This document shows positions 27,312-35,730 of a DNA stretch of 64,000 bases, in pieces (the stretch's first letter is position 1; every line of letters begins with the position of its first letter). The stretch lies in assembly GCF_014697575.1 (NCBI RefSeq), contig NZ_JACJSC010000006.1:62001-126000 (forward strand). Reading direction: 5' to 3'. The notes below the pieces were generated by a model. It made no database searches, had not been told where the DNA came from, and saw only the letters and a list, made by a program, of their open reading frames with translations. This DNA comes from Planktothrix sp. FACHB-1365 (GTDB lineage: Bacteria; Cyanobacteriota; Cyanobacteriia; Cyanobacteriales; Microcoleaceae). The translations under genes and the position numbers were made by a program.

Positions 27312-28076
27312 ATGGCTAAACTAAACCTAAAATCTCAATTTTATCAAGTTTTTAACTCTTTAAATAGTTTAAAAGGACACGCCTTTATTACAGCTAAATT
27401 TTTTTTGAATGAATTAAAAAAATCTCAATTTGTTACGATTAAAGGAATTAAGATTCCAATTATCGAAGATCTACCTGAAAATACTCTAAAAGCCCTTTAT
27501 GGTGGGTATTATGAAAGGTTTGAACTCAAAGTCATTGGGCAGACATTAGAAGCCAGTGATCGAGTTTTGGAACTGGGAACAGGTTTAGGTTTAATCTCTA
27601 GCTTCTGTGCTAAAAAAATAGGCAATGACCGAGTTTTTACTTATGAAGCTAACCCGGGATTAGAACCCATTATCCGTCAAACCTATGCTTTAAATCATGT
27701 GTCTCCCCATTTAAAGCTTTGCATATTGGGAAAAGAAATAGGAGAACAAACATTTTATGTTTCCGAAAGCCTGTGGGATTCTTCCCTTCTGGAGTATAGT
27801 CCAGATTTACAAGCGGTTCAAGTTCCAGTAAAATGCTTTAACGAAGAGGTCAAAATAGTCGATCCTTCCTTTCTAGTTCTTGATATAGAAGGGGGGGAAT
27901 ATGAATTTTTTCAGTATGCTAACTTACATAATATTCGCAAAATTTCGATGGAGCTACATGAAGACCTTATTGGAGAGGAAAAAGCGGAATTCGTTCGTTC
28001 TCACTTAACCCTATCTGGGTTTACTCTTAATCTCGATTTTTCCTATCGAGATCGTGAGCTATTTTGGGAGCGTTAA
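27312..28076 (+). CDS. FkbM-family methyltransferase
   Basis: 254-residue class I methyltransferase. It shows RVLELGTGLGLISSFCAKK (SAM motif I), VFTYEANPGLEPIIRQTY (motif II acidic strand) and the FkbM-type FLVLDIEGGEYEFF. FkbM enzymes make O-methyl groups on sugars or polyketides; in a glycan locus, sugar O-methylation is likely. I start at the ATG at 27312, with GAGG eight bases upstream, instead of an in-frame TTG at 27297. It is flanked by two paralogous glycosyltransferase-like genes, suggesting they work on the same residue. Confidence 0.8.
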   Translation: MAKLNLKSQFYQVFNSLNSLKGHAFITAKFFLNELKKSQFVTIKGIKIPIIEDLPENTLKALYGGYYERFELKVIGQTLEASDRVLELGTGLGLISSFCAKKIGNDRVFTYEANPGLEPIIRQTYALNHVSPHLKLCILGKEIGEQTFYVSESLWDSSLLEYSPDLQAVQVPVKCFNEEVKIVDPSFLVLDIEGGEYEFFQYANLHNIRKISMELHEDLIGEEKAEFVRSHLTLSGFTLNLDFSYRDRELFWER

Positions 28077-28114
28077 TCCAAAAAAACGAAATGCAAGTCA
28101 GGAGATCGCAGATA

Positions 28115-28912
28115 ATGTTAGCTTTTATCATTCCTTTGAAAAGTTCCCAACTTTCCAGTTCTTGGGAACGAGTCTGTCAGTTATTAGAACGAACTTTAAA
28201 ATCGGTCTGTAATCAAACTTCATCTAATTTTGAAGTGATTATTGTTTGTCATGAAAAACCGGAATTATCTTTTTCTAATCCTAAAGTTCGCTGTTTGAGT
28301 GTTGATTTACCCCTTCCGGGAAATGATTTTGTCAGTAAAGAAAAAGACCAAATCTGTAAAATGCTGCTAGGGATGATAGAAGCTGACAGCATGAACCCCT
28401 CTCATATTATGTTTGTGGATGCAGATGATTGCGTGAGTAACCGTTTAGTTGAATTTGTGGATCAAAATATTGATCAAAATGGTTGGTTTATTGGTAAGGG
28501 GTATGAATACCGAGAAGATATTCAGCAACTCAAATATCGAAGTAAAGGTTTGCATTTGAGAAGTAATACCAGTCATATTATTAGAATGGATTTACTCAAA
28601 CCCTATCTAACAATTCCCCTGGAGGAAGTGAGACGGGAGAATTTTATACGGGATAATTTTATTTTGTACCATCCAGATACGGCGAATATCTTAAAACGTC
28701 GTGGAACGCCCCTGAAAGAATTACCCTTTCCTGGAATGGTTTATATTACCGATAATGGTGAAAATATCTGGTGGAGTCAATCCCAAATTTCCGAGCGAGA
28801 AAAAGATTTTTACTTAAAAAATCAGATACAACTTTATCTGAAAAAAGTGTATCAAAAATTGATTACCCGTCCTTTAACTCCAGAAATTCAACAGGAGTTT
28901 TACTTATATTAA
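28115..28912 (+). CDS. GT-A-like glycosyltransferase, paralogue 2
   Basis: 265-residue paralogue of the gene at 26482. FIIPLKSSQLSSSWERVCQL, LKSVCNQTSSNFEVIIVCHEKPE and HIMFVDADDCVSNRLVEFVD align end to end with it, and the RGTPLKELPFPGMVYITD segment is kept. The metal-binding DADD motif is intact in both. I choose the ATG at 28115 because it has GGAG upstream and gives the same length as paralogue 1; a longer frame would overlap the methyltransferase. The middle part (residues ~150-200) differs most, as expected if acceptor specificity diverged after duplication. Confidence 0.75.
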   Translation: MLAFIIPLKSSQLSSSWERVCQLLERTLKSVCNQTSSNFEVIIVCHEKPELSFSNPKVRCLSVDLPLPGNDFVSKEKDQICKMLLGMIEADSMNPSHIMFVDADDCVSNRLVEFVDQNIDQNGWFIGKGYEYREDIQQLKYRSKGLHLRSNTSHIIRMDLLKPYLTIPLEEVRRENFIRDNFILYHPDTANILKRRGTPLKELPFPGMVYITDNGENIWWSQSQISEREKDFYLKNQIQLYLKKVYQKLITRPLTPEIQQEFYLY

Positions 28913-28942
28913 ATTCATCAAGATTGTTTAAGCTCAGAGACC

Positions 28943-29536
28943 ATGTTAGAAGATTATCAAGCCGATATTGATCGATATGTGATCACTCAAGGTGGATCTT
29001 GGATCTATCTTTTATTGACGAAACAAGGATTATGGGCTTTAGCGGAATATCGGTTTAGTCATTGGGTGAGAACAGAAGTTCAGATCCCTATGATTAAACA
29101 AATTCTCAAAACCTTGGGATTTATTTGGCACAAAATTATTGAGATTATAGCCGGGATTGATATTCCCTCTAAAACCCAAATTGGTAAAGGGTTGTATATT
29201 TGTCATTTTGGTGGGATTATTATTAATCAGGATGTGAAAATTGGGGAAAATTGTAATATTAGCCAGGGGGTGACGATTGGAATTGGAGGTCGAGGCGAAA
29301 AATCCGGTTGTCCTGTGATTGGTGATCGGGTTTTTATTGGGCCTGGAGCTAAAATTTTTGGTAAAATTAAGATCGGGAATGATGTGGCAATTGGAGCCAA
29401 TGCCGTCGTCACCAAAGATTTACCCGATAACGCCGTGGCTGTGGGAATTCCCGCTAGAATTGCCAGTTATCAAGGCTCCAAAGAGTTTATCCTCTACAGA
29501 GATGGTGTCAGCCCTATTGAGACTCCAGAGATTTAG
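28943..29536 (+). CDS. Serine-acetyltransferase-like O-acetyltransferase (left-handed beta-helix)
   Basis: 197-residue acetyltransferase of the CysE-like LbH group. The hexapeptide region begins near residue 75: IPSKTQIGKGLYICHFGGIIINQ, VKIGENCNISQGVTIG, PVIGDRVFIGPGAKIFG and VAIGANAVVTKDLPDNAVAVG. The catalytic His is in ICHFGG. In a surface-glycan locus such proteins usually O-acetylate a sugar or serve as WcaB-type decorators rather than making O-acetylserine. That is inference from context, since CysE in a real cysteine pathway is normally longer at the N-terminus. It is the last + strand gene before the convergent pair. Confidence 0.8.
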   Translation: MLEDYQADIDRYVITQGGSWIYLLLTKQGLWALAEYRFSHWVRTEVQIPMIKQILKTLGFIWHKIIEIIAGIDIPSKTQIGKGLYICHFGGIIINQDVKIGENCNISQGVTIGIGGRGEKSGCPVIGDRVFIGPGAKIFGKIKIGNDVAIGANAVVTKDLPDNAVAVGIPARIASYQGSKEFILYRDGVSPIETPEI

Positions 29537-29577
29537 AAAAATCCGTTGAACTATCAAGATCTTTTCTTGTTCAAACC

Positions 29578-29593
29578 CTCAATAATTGTTGAG
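29578..29593. terminator. Small palindrome between convergent genes
   Basis: CTCAATAATTGTTGAG is a short dyad just before the stop of the minus-strand glycosyltransferase and 42 bp after the acetyltransferase stop. It may help end both transcripts. No T-run; low weight. Confidence 0.3.
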
Positions 29594-30562
29594 TTAAACT
29601 CGCGGGTCAGGACGGGCTAATTTCTTTTTCAAGCTTTGAATCACTGAATTTGCAAGCTCTGTGGGCAATACTCGTTTGATGATCAATTTAATGATTAACT
29701 TTTGAATATAACTTTCTCCAAGAATTCCCGGATAGAGTGTGACGGCTTGCCATAATTTTGCCTGGGCATAATCAAGTCCCTTGGCATCCGTATCATAGGC
29801 TAAACATAAATCGGCAAGGTATCGGTACATAAAAGCCAAACTGCGATTTTTAAGCCGTTGTAATTCCGGGGGTGCTGCCTGATAGGCTCGCTCTAAAGCG
29901 CGTAACCCTTCTTTTTCCATTGCATCTACTTTAGAACTCATTGAACCCGCTACTTTTCGATACAAAATCTGGACTTTAGGAACAACGGCAAACTGAAATT
30001 TAGCAGCCACTCGCAAACAAAAATCCCAGTCAGAAAATACCAAATTCGGTTCATATCCCCCGACCACATCAATCACTTCCCGACGAACCAAAACATTAGA
30101 ACCACTGGCAATAAAGTGACCCAACAATAAATCAGGATAAATATTTCCCTCAACCGTTGATTCAGCACCTTGGACAAAGGAAATAGATTCTCCATCATCC
30201 ATCATATTCACCGTCCAGCTATAGACGGCACTGGCTTGGGGATTTTTTTCTAAGGCGGCAATTTGTAACTCTAATTTATCTTCTGTCCATAAATCATCAT
30301 TATCAATAAAGGCGATAAATTCACCTTTTGCCTGTTCAATACCCCGATTTCGGGCGACGGAAACCCCACCATTAGGATAGGCAAAGACCTGTACTCGTGG
30401 GTCAGCAATTTGCTTAACAACCTCTATGGTTTTGTCTTTAGAACCATCATCAATGACTAGCACTTCAAAGTCTGGAAGTGTTTGTTTCTGAATCGATTCG
30501 ATGGTTTCTACAATGGTATTTTCCGCGTTATAAGCCGGAATAATTACAGAAACTTTCGGCAT
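29594..30562 (-). CDS. Family 2 glycosyltransferase
   Basis: 322-residue GT2 enzyme with an almost consensus N-terminus: KVSVIIPAYNAENTIVETIESI, FEVLVIDDGSKDKTIEV, GVSVARNRGIEQAKGEFIAF and the metal motif AFIDNDDLWTEDKLELQ. The acceptor-side segment VVGGYEPNLVFSDWDFCLRVA is also typical. The second metal Asp is Asn (DND for DxD), which is tolerated in the family. It is on the opposite strand to the rest of the glycan genes and runs with the aminotransferase gene upstream (82-bp gap), so the two form a separate unit that probably contributes an amino-sugar. Confidence 0.87.
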   Translation of the reverse strand: MPKVSVIIPAYNAENTIVETIESIQKQTLPDFEVLVIDDGSKDKTIEVVKQIADPRVQVFAYPNGGVSVARNRGIEQAKGEFIAFIDNDDLWTEDKLELQIAALEKNPQASAVYSWTVNMMDDGESISFVQGAESTVEGNIYPDLLLGHFIASGSNVLVRREVIDVVGGYEPNLVFSDWDFCLRVAAKFQFAVVPKVQILYRKVAGSMSSKVDAMEKEGLRALERAYQAAPPELQRLKNRSLAFMYRYLADLCLAYDTDAKGLDYAQAKLWQAVTLYPGILGESYIQKLIIKLIIKRVLPTELANSVIQSLKKKLARPDPRV

Positions 30563-30644
30563 AAATTGACATCCTTAATATCTATAAAAGAGGAGGATAA
30601 AATTGATCGTCCCCTCTAACTACTCAAAAATCAGAAGTGGATTT

Positions 30645-31799
30645 TCAGCGTTGTTTAATAATTTTATAAACCGCTTCAATCACATCCTCAACGTCTTGAT
30701 CTGTTAATTTAGGAGAAATTGGTAAACTAACCGTTTCCCGTCCCACTTTCATGGCATTGGGATAATCTTCAGGTTTCCAACCAAAGGTACGCTGATAGTA
30801 GGGATGTTCAGCAATGCTTAAATAATGTACCCCAACACCAATTTTTTCAGCCGTCATGGCATCCAAAAACTTATCCCGTTTAATCCCTGTTTTTTCCTCA
30901 TCAATCAGAATTGTATATAAATGATAGGCGTGACGAGTTTCGGGTTCAATATCTGCGGGTAATTGTAAAGGCAAATTCGCAAAAGCCTCATTATATTTTT
31001 GCCAGATTTCTTGACGACGTAACCAACTTTCTTCCACGCGCGCTAACTGATGAATTCCGATGGCAGCCTGAATATCTGTCATATTATATTTAAACCCGCA
31101 CTCCTCAACAAAATAATGCTTAAAACCAGCATCAGAAAATCGTTGCCAAGCATGGCGCGTCATCCCATGTAATCCTAAAACTTCAATCCGTTCAATTCGA
31201 TCTTTATCAGAAGAAATAACCATTCCTCCTTCACCCGTAATCACATTTTTGGTGACATAAAAACTGAACACCCCAAAATCCCCAAAGGTTCCCGCTTTTT
31301 TTCCTTTATATTCAGTTTCAATAGCATGGGCACAGTCTTCAATCACGGCTAAATTATGCCGATGAGCGATGTCCATAATTGCATCCATATTACAGGCTCG
31401 ACCTGCAAAGTGAACGGGTAAAATGGCTTTAGTATTGGGCGTAATTTTGGACTCAATTGCTTCAGGATCAAGATTAAACGTATCGGGATTAATATCCACG
31501 ACAACGGGAGTTGCTCCACTATGAATAATGGCATTGACCGTGGCACAAAATGTCATAGATGTGGTAATGACTTCATCCCCTGGTTGTAACTTTAAAGCAA
31601 CACAGGAGAGATGTAATCCAGCCGTACAAGAATTTAGTGCCACTGCATAGGGAACACCTTTATAAGTGGCAAAATTTTCCTGAAATCGCTTAACTTTTGG
31701 CCCAGTTCCTAACCAGCTAGACTTCAAACTATCAACCACTTCATCAATTTCAGTCTGATAGATTTGAGGCGAAGCAAACACTAAAAATGTTTCTCTCAT
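30645..31799 (-). CDS. DegT/DnrJ/EryC1/StrS-family aminotransferase
   Basis: 384-residue PLP enzyme that makes amino-sugars from keto-sugar nucleotides. N-terminal signs are DEVVDSLKSSWLGTGPKVKRFQ and ALNSCTAGLHLSCVALKLQPGDEVITTSMTF. The cofactor region is LAVIEDCAHAIETEYKGKKAG followed by FGDFGVFSFYVTKNVITGEGG, with the Schiff-base Lys in YVTKN. The C-terminus has the family HLYTILIDEE and LPISPKLTDQDVEDVIEAVYK. No dehydratase or epimerase is in the window, so the keto-sugar is made elsewhere. Divergent promoter space lies upstream (31.8-32.3 kb). Confidence 0.9.
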   Translation of the reverse strand: MRETFLVFASPQIYQTEIDEVVDSLKSSWLGTGPKVKRFQENFATYKGVPYAVALNSCTAGLHLSCVALKLQPGDEVITTSMTFCATVNAIIHSGATPVVVDINPDTFNLDPEAIESKITPNTKAILPVHFAGRACNMDAIMDIAHRHNLAVIEDCAHAIETEYKGKKAGTFGDFGVFSFYVTKNVITGEGGMVISSDKDRIERIEVLGLHGMTRHAWQRFSDAGFKHYFVEECGFKYNMTDIQAAIGIHQLARVEESWLRRQEIWQKYNEAFANLPLQLPADIEPETRHAYHLYTILIDEEKTGIKRDKFLDAMTAEKIGVGVHYLSIAEHPYYQRTFGWKPEDYPNAMKVGRETVSLPISPKLTDQDVEDVIEAVYKIIKQR

Positions 31800-31872
31800 T
31801 TGCTTATTAGTCTGGTAATATATCTATAGGTAGTAAAATAGAGTTCTTTTGGGAAAAGAACTGAAGTTACCA

Positions 31873-32022
31873 ATGAACACCCTTAAATTCAGCACCCCTA
31901 TTCTTGGCAGGGCGGTTTCAAAGTTTGTTCAAAAATGCGTAGGCACCTTGGGGCATCGCCATCGCCAGATCTTAAAAGCCTTTCTCTGTAAAGAAAAGCA
32001 CGATCAGTTAAGACAAACTTAA
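31873..32022 (+). CDS. Possible 49-residue small protein, unrecognised
   Basis: ATG-to-TAA frame of 49 codons, basic and Cys/His containing (the middle reads KFVQKCVGTLGHRHRQILKA). There is no ribosome site and no family match that I know. It may be a remnant of a larger gene or chance. Listed because it lies in an otherwise empty 500-bp gap. Confidence 0.2.
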   Translation: MNTLKFSTPILGRAVSKFVQKCVGTLGHRHRQILKAFLCKEKHDQLRQT

Positions 32023-32150
32023 ATTCATAAAACCCAAGATACTACATTTTCGTCAGCTTGTCAATAACTGGTCAATTCCCCTGGGTAAAATGATCGGCTA
32101 CAATCCCCGGTGAGAGTTGTGACCGTTTCAAAGGTATATGAAATCCCCAG

Positions 32151-32222
32151 AAGTATTATCCCAGTTAAGCTGTTCCCAGTTAATCAAGAATTTTCAACAC
32201 AACTCAAATAGGATTGCTATAT
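32151..32222 (-). repeat. Dispersed repeat, right copy (inverted relative to 15.2 kb)
   Basis: The complement of this segment begins with the same ~28 bases as 15153-15180 and shares the AACTGGGAACAG and GATAATACTT blocks further in. The middle spacing differs, so the copies are diverged rather than a fresh duplication. Confidence 0.65.
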
Positions 32223-32305
32223 GAAAATTGATGTCAAAGTCCTGCAAAAAAGATTAAAAGAAATTATTATAATTAAAAATTGAACTCACTTCCTGATCAA
32301 CCATT

Positions 32306-34579
32306 ATGAACTGGATTCAAACTCGCTATCAAGTTGCTTTATTTTATTTGTTGTTAATAGGAATAGCAGGAAGTATTATTTATGCAAACCGTGTTTTTGG
32401 CGATTCAACAGATCAATTAGCCTGTAATTTACCTGATAATCAACAACAATTTGTTACTTCGACGGGAGAGGTTTACAAATGGAATCTCGTAAAAATCGGA
32501 GGCGGAGGATTTGTTACCGGAATGGTGATTCATCCAACAAAACCCGATTTAATTTATGCGAGAACTGATGTTGGGGGTTTATATCGTTGGAATTCGGAAA
32601 AACAAACCTGGATACAACTGATCACATCAGATAGCGTTCCTCAAGAAGTTCCGCTCAATATTGAAAGTATCGCTCTCGATCCTCAAAATTCTAATATTAT
32701 TTATGCAGCCGCAGGTGATTACACTCAATCTAATAATAAATTAAAACCTGGTACTATCTTAAAATCAGAAAATCAAGGACAATCTTGGAAGATTCTCACC
32801 CTCTCTTTACCGATGGGAGGAAATGAATTTTGGCGCTGGACAGGAGAACGGTTAGCCGTTGATCCTAAAAATAGCAATATCGTTTATTTCGGTTCCCGTC
32901 TAAATGGGCTTTGGTCTAGTCAAAATGGGGGTGAATCTTGGAGTCAAATCAACCCTGATCAAGTTCCGATTGGAGAAAAACACCCTGAAACAAATCAGAA
33001 AGCTGGGGTGAGTTTTGTAACTTTTGATCCGACCTCGGAAACCCTAGAAGGAAAGACAAAAATTATTTATGTTGGAGTCTCCAGAAAAGGAATTTATCGC
33101 ACCCAAGATGGGGGTAAAACTTGGGAATTATTAAAACAGGATGCTGATGCTGAATTAGTTGCTCAACAGGGAGTTGTCAATAGCAAAGGCGAATTAATTG
33201 TTAGCTTTTATCAAAGTCAAAAACAGCCCGATGGTAAGGTACGCAAATATACGAATAATACCTGGGAAGATATTACCCCAAAATCAGGACGAAACTACTC
33301 GGCGGTTGCTGTTGATCCGCAAAACCCTAATACTATTTTTGTGAGTAGTTATCCCATGACCCCTGACGATATTTATCGTTCAACGGATGGAGGAAAACAG
33401 TGGACGACCTTAAAAAATCAGTTAAATAAACTTTCTTGGTGGCCTAATTGGAGTTTTTATAATTTAATCGGTGCGATCGCTATTTCTCCCCAAAATTCTA
33501 ATCAAGTTTGGTTAACAAATGGGATTGGAATTTGGAAAACAGAAGACGGCTTAAAAGATCAAATAACTTGGTCAGCAACGGTGAATGGAATAGAAGAAAC
33601 TGTAGCTTTTGATGCGTTAAGTCTTCCAGGGAATAATGGTATAATTACTGCGATCGCTGATTTTGATGGATTTCGTCATGAATCTTTATGTACGATTCCT
33701 CAAAAGTCTCATGGGGGAGGAGTATTCAATACCACAACTAAATTAGCCTATAGTTTTAATCATCCTAATTTTGTAGTTTCTGTGGGTGCAAATCATCAAG
33801 AACCGGATAAAATTAGAGCCGGATTTTCTCAAGATTACGGAAAAACTTGGCAGCAATTTGAATCCCTTAAAAATAAAACCCATCCCCCTGAATTAGTGTT
33901 TGGAAATGTAGCCGTTTCTGCCACAAATCCCGATCATATTGTTTGGCAACCTACCAATGATCAGCCTCCCTACTATACCCAAGATCGAGGAAAAACCTGG
34001 AATAAAATTGATTTCTTTGAACAAGAAAACATTGGAGGTGGTGCCCATACCCATCTCTGGAATCGACAACAGGTGTTAGCGGCGGACTCCGTACAGGGGG
34101 ATACATTCTATATTTATCATCACCGCAAAGGCTATTTTCTTCGCAGTGATAATGGGGGTAAAACTTGGATGATTGTTAATCAAACTTTACCCGGTGGAAT
34201 CTGGAATGGTGCTAACGTCAAAACCATTCCAGGAATAGCAGGGGAAGTCTGGGTGAGTCTTAAAGACAAAGGATTGTATCGTTCTCGTGACTTTGGACAA
34301 GATTTTAGTCGCCTCCCTAATGTTGAAGCTGCTCAAGTTTTAACCTTTGGTAAAGCAGCACCGGGAGTTAATCATCCGACAGTCTTTATTCAGGGACGTG
34401 TCAAAGGTGAAATGGGGATTTTTCGTTCTACTGATTTGGGTCAAACTTGGGTAAAAATTGCCGACCATCCTATGAATTCTTTTGCGTCCTCAATGGTCAT
34501 TGTCGGTGATTTAAACAGTTTTGGGCGAGTGTTTTTGGGAACCGGAGAAAATGGGTTTATCTATGGACAACCTGAGTAA
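32306..34579 (+). CDS. Secreted GH74-like beta-propeller protein (xyloglucanase family)
   Basis: 757-residue protein with an N-terminal membrane/signal segment (VALFYLLLIGIAGSIIYA) and then a GH74-like double propeller. Family marks are FVTGMVIHPTKPDLIYARTD with the putative catalytic Asp in YARTDVGGLYRW, ERLAVDPKNSNIVYFGSRL, GLWSSQNGGESW, and the second Asp region ITAIADFDGFRHESL. At least eight Asp-boxes (SxDxGxTW-like) are visible, for example TQDGGKTW, STDGGKQW, SDNGGKTW and STDLGQTW. GH74 enzymes cut beta-1,4-glucan backbones such as xyloglucan; in a cyanobacterium a self-made exopolysaccharide or cellulose-like glycan is a more likely substrate, which is inference. It follows the glycan cluster. 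Confidence 0.75.
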   Translation: MNWIQTRYQVALFYLLLIGIAGSIIYANRVFGDSTDQLACNLPDNQQQFVTSTGEVYKWNLVKIGGGGFVTGMVIHPTKPDLIYARTDVGGLYRWNSEKQTWIQLITSDSVPQEVPLNIESIALDPQNSNIIYAAAGDYTQSNNKLKPGTILKSENQGQSWKILTLSLPMGGNEFWRWTGERLAVDPKNSNIVYFGSRLNGLWSSQNGGESWSQINPDQVPIGEKHPETNQKAGVSFVTFDPTSETLEGKTKIIYVGVSRKGIYRTQDGGKTWELLKQDADAELVAQQGVVNSKGELIVSFYQSQKQPDGKVRKYTNNTWEDITPKSGRNYSAVAVDPQNPNTIFVSSYPMTPDDIYRSTDGGKQWTTLKNQLNKLSWWPNWSFYNLIGAIAISPQNSNQVWLTNGIGIWKTEDGLKDQITWSATVNGIEETVAFDALSLPGNNGIITAIADFDGFRHESLCTIPQKSHGGGVFNTTTKLAYSFNHPNFVVSVGANHQEPDKIRAGFSQDYGKTWQQFESLKNKTHPPELVFGNVAVSATNPDHIVWQPTNDQPPYYTQDRGKTWNKIDFFEQENIGGGAHTHLWNRQQVLAADSVQGDTFYIYHHRKGYFLRSDNGGKTWMIVNQTLPGGIWNGANVKTIPGIAGEVWVSLKDKGLYRSRDFGQDFSRLPNVEAAQVLTFGKAAPGVNHPTVFIQGRVKGEMGIFRSTDLGQTWVKIADHPMNSFASSMVIVGDLNSFGRVFLGTGENGFIYGQPE

Positions 34580-34637
34580 AGGGTTCTTTTTTGACTCTAT
34601 AGCAATCCGCGCCGAGGTTGTAATTGTTATATGTTTT

Positions 34638-35090
34638 TTATTCTTGATGTTCTTTTTGGTCTAAATCTGAGTGACGGAGAACGGTAAGAATCAGGGTTAT
34701 ATCTTCATTCGGAAGGGGAATTTTAGAAGACTTTAATAACTCTGGTTTGAAAGAATCAGGAAAAACCAGATAACCCTCGGAATCAAATGTAAAATCTTCT
34801 AAGGTTAATCCTAAAACAAGAAGTTTGTTAGAGATTTCTTGATGAATCACGTCCCTAACATTAACTTCTGGTTCTAAACAGTGGGGATGCTGTAATAACC
34901 AAAGAGTTGTTTGAGGACAGGTATTAACGACGGCTTGAACAGCCTTGATCAAGACTTCTTTAATATGATTAGGATTAGGAATAAAGCTGAGAAAATTTTT
35001 CAGAATAGAAAGGTTATTGACGTTTTTATCTTTCAGTAACGCAATAGCAATATTAATTGTCACTTCAAAATCTTGTGAGTAGCTATACAT
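34638..35090 (-). CDS. Uncharacterised 150-residue protein in a signalling operon
   Basis: Not recognised. The protein is soluble, acidic and helical in its first two thirds (INIAIALLKDKNVNNLSILK, IKEVLIKAVQAVVNTCPQTT), then ends in a segment with FTFDSEGYLVFPDSF and a polar tail. There is no signal peptide or membrane helix. It lies 78 bp after the atypical receiver gene, on the same strand as the large kinase, so it may be part of the same output pathway. Confidence 0.55.
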   Translation of the reverse strand: MYSYSQDFEVTINIAIALLKDKNVNNLSILKNFLSFIPNPNHIKEVLIKAVQAVVNTCPQTTLWLLQHPHCLEPEVNVRDVIHQEISNKLLVLGLTLEDFTFDSEGYLVFPDSFKPELLKSSKIPLPNEDITLILTVLRHSDLDQKEHQE

Positions 35091-35168
35091 AGTTTTGATG
35101 ATTAATTAGGGACTCAAGAATAACGCTAATGATTTACATCTAAGATTTATCCGGGAATTGAAGAAACT

Positions 35169-35570
35169 TTAATAGAGGCAAAAACTAGCTTTATTTTGTT
35201 CTGGTTTATCCGGTAAATAACAATGCAACATTTCTAACAACATTTGCGGCCAGAAGGGTTTGTATAAAATTGCATTGGGTAAGTAATTAGTTGGCCATTT
35301 ATCAGTGGTTTTGAATTCATACCCCGTGGTTAAAATAAACGGCTTTTTTTCATACTTAAAATCGCTGCGAATTTTTTTGAGCAATTCTAATCCATTGCCA
35401 TCAGGAAGGGTATAACTACATAAAATGAGATCAGGATCTTCTTCTTTTAGCCGTTCATAACCTTCTTGAACTGTATGAGCTTTTACGGAATAAAAACCCA
35501 TTTCCATTAGCCATTCCGATAAAATTTCCAGCAGAAATTTATCGTTTTCAAGAGTTAATATTTTATACAT
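35169..35570 (-). CDS. Atypical response-regulator receiver without phospho-acceptor Asp
   Basis: 133-residue single-domain CheY-like protein. The N-terminal acidic pair is altered (ILTLENDKFLLEIL), and the phospho-acceptor position reads PDLILCSYTLPDGNG where the family has LLDY: residue 52 is Ser (codon 35415-35417, AGT). The conserved Thr/Ser is in LTTGYEF and the Lys in LYKPFWPQ. It is therefore a pseudo-receiver that probably cannot be phosphorylated in the usual way and may act by protein contact. It lies downstream of a canonical receiver gene and the multi-PAS kinase on the same strand. Confidence 0.78.
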   Translation of the reverse strand: MYKILTLENDKFLLEILSEWLMEMGFYSVKAHTVQEGYERLKEEDPDLILCSYTLPDGNGLELLKKIRSDFKYEKKPFILTTGYEFKTTDKWPTNYLPNAILYKPFWPQMLLEMLHCYLPDKPEQNKASFCLY

Positions 35571-35660
35571 AATCTTTTCCTGGCTTAGGAATTACAACTA
35601 TCTTCTATCTACAAAAAATTTATGAATTTTTTATGAATTTAATAAAAATTTAATATTTAC

Positions 35661-35730
35661 TTTGATAATTGATAACTGTCAACTGTCAACTGTCAACTGA
35701 TAACTGATAACTGATAACTGATAACTGATT
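35661..35730. repeat. Heptamer repeat array (ATAACTG / TCAACTG)n
   Basis: Tandem heptamers: GATAACTG, three TCAACTG variants, then five ATAACTG units, ending at the stop of the response-regulator gene. Same family as 8.6, 40.7, 41.4 and 52.3 kb. Confidence 0.85.

Larger units (their letters stand above)
31800..32305. other. Non-coding gap between glycan cluster and GH74-like gene
   Basis: 506 bp. It holds a 49-codon open frame (31873-32022), the inverted copy of the dispersed repeat (32151-32222), and AT-rich sequence before the GH74-like start. Divergent promoters for the aminotransferase and the GH74-like gene must lie here; no specific operator could be recognised. Confidence 0.55.
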
